From: Metabacillus bambusae
GTDB lineage: Bacteria > Bacillota > Bacilli > Bacillales > Bacillaceae
Assembly: GCF_017497975.1 (NCBI RefSeq)
Contig: NZ_JAGDEL010000020.1
Location: forward strand, 1 to 64,000
DNA: 64,000 nt
Reading direction: 5' to 3'
The notes under the pieces were generated by a model, which saw only the letters and a list, made by a program, of their open reading frames with translations, searched no databases and was not told where the DNA came from. Both the position numbers and the translations under genes were made by a program. This document shows positions 63,348 to 64,000 of this stretch, in pieces. Position 1 is the first letter of the stretch; every line of letters begins with the position of its first letter.

Positions 63348-64000
63348 ATGAAAAAAACATGGCTATTAGGATTTGGGTTTTTTAGCATTAGTCTTGGATG
63401 GGCATTGTATAATGGATTTGTTCCATTCTTTCTTAACGATTATCTTGCAAGCACGGCATTAATTGGCTTCCTAATGACGATTGATAATTATTTCGCCTTA
63501 TTTTTACAGCCATATATCGGAAATCTTAGTGATCGAACAAATACACGCTATGGTCGCCGTATGCCTTATTTGCTTTTTGGTATACCAATTGCTGCTTTAT
63601 TTTTTGCGCTTATTCCATTTCACACTAGCTTACTTACATTAATCCTCTTTATGATATGTATGAATTTATCTATGGCCCTTTTTCGTTCTCCTACAATTGC
63701 TCTAATGCCTGATATTACACCAGAATCTAATCGTACAAAAGCGAACGGAGTTATTAATTTTATGGGTGGCTGTGGTGCAATATTAGCATTAAGTGTCGGT
63801 TCTATTTTATTCAGTATTGAAGAGTTTTTACCTTTTTTAGTGGTTTCAGTTATCTTTATAGTGTCATTATGGGTTATTTTTAAAAACATTAAAGAAAACC
63901 GTGATGCTATTCCTTATGCAAATACATCTGCACCTAAAATAAGCTATAAAAACGAATTAACTAAACAGACTGTTTTCCTCTTAGCTGCTATCTTTTTTTG
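63348..64000 (+). CDS. MFS transporter, N-terminal part (cut by window edge)
   Basis: The ATG at 63348, with AAAGGAG upstream, opens a frame that runs to the window edge (217 codons) with no stop. At least six membrane segments are visible, and the TM2-TM3 loop YIGNLSDRTNTRYGRRMPYL is typical of the SLC45/sugar MFS branch. It follows the S66 peptidase gene closely, so a wall-peptide or sugar-peptide substrate is possible but unproven. Confidence 0.8.
   Translation, partial: MKKTWLLGFGFFSISLGWALYNGFVPFFLNDYLASTALIGFLMTIDNYFALFLQPYIGNLSDRTNTRYGRRMPYLLFGIPIAALFFALIPFHTSLLTLILFMICMNLSMALFRSPTIALMPDITPESNRTKANGVINFMGGCGAILALSVGSILFSIEEFLPFLVVSVIFIVSLWVIFKNIKENRDAIPYANTSAPKISYKNELTKQTVFLLAAIFF

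Overview
The window is low-GC DNA (mid-30s percent GC by eye) from a member of the Bacillaceae. Signs of this are strong AGGAGG-type ribosome sites, many TTG/GTG starts, IDEAL-domain and DUF3231 proteins, an AadK-type adenylyltransferase gene, TerC, S66 and GPH families typical of the group, and a GC-rich interspersed repeat I know from Bacillus-like genomes. The genus cannot be fixed from this sequence alone. I see no rRNA, tRNA or CRISPR array.

Positions 1-26,700 are mostly housekeeping and signalling genes broken up by genome decay. They open with the 3' end of an IS3-family element. Then come a Cys-rich/pentapeptide-repeat protein, a D-2-hydroxyacid dehydrogenase, a chemoreceptor, an HD-GYP phosphodiesterase, guaC with a PurR-type operator, a DUF3231 protein, and serA behind a ZTP riboswitch. 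A LysM/NlpC-P60 hydrolase, an MFS plus ROK-regulator pair with a nested-palindrome operator, a SUV3-like helicase, a GGDEF protein and mqo follow. Between them lie broken genes (aadK, an HTH gene, a beta-lactamase-fold fragment), two IS3 fossils, a repeat element with terminal inverted repeats, and a probably cre-controlled cluster of very small ORFs around an IDEAL-domain gene.

Positions 26,700-40,000 hold a LacI-controlled sugar operon (isomerase/epimerase, Gfo/Idh/MocA dehydrogenase, GPH symporter) with three identical operators about 60 bp apart. A TetR-controlled ABC exporter, a TerC protein, an orphan ATP-grasp enzyme and a MerR/SRPBCC pair follow.

Positions 40,000-58,400 form a carbohydrate-acquisition region of two units. 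The first runs from a membrane-bound AraC regulator through an oligopeptide-type ABC importer (solute-binding protein, two permeases, two ATPases) to two cytoplasmic Cys-type sulfatases. It looks like a system that imports a sulfated solute and removes its sulfate in the cytoplasm. The second is a sugar ABC importer (no ATPase gene) with a GH127 beta-L-arabinofuranosidase and a divergent AraC regulator. Between them I found the C-terminal fossil of a formylglycine-generating enzyme, the enzyme that activates Cys-type sulfatases. No intact copy lies in the window. This is the most interesting observation.

Positions 58,400-64,000 carry a small hydrophilic protein, an aldo/keto reductase, an APH-type kinase, a coiled-coil protein, an HD hydrolase, an S66 peptidase and the start of an MFS transporter cut by the window edge.
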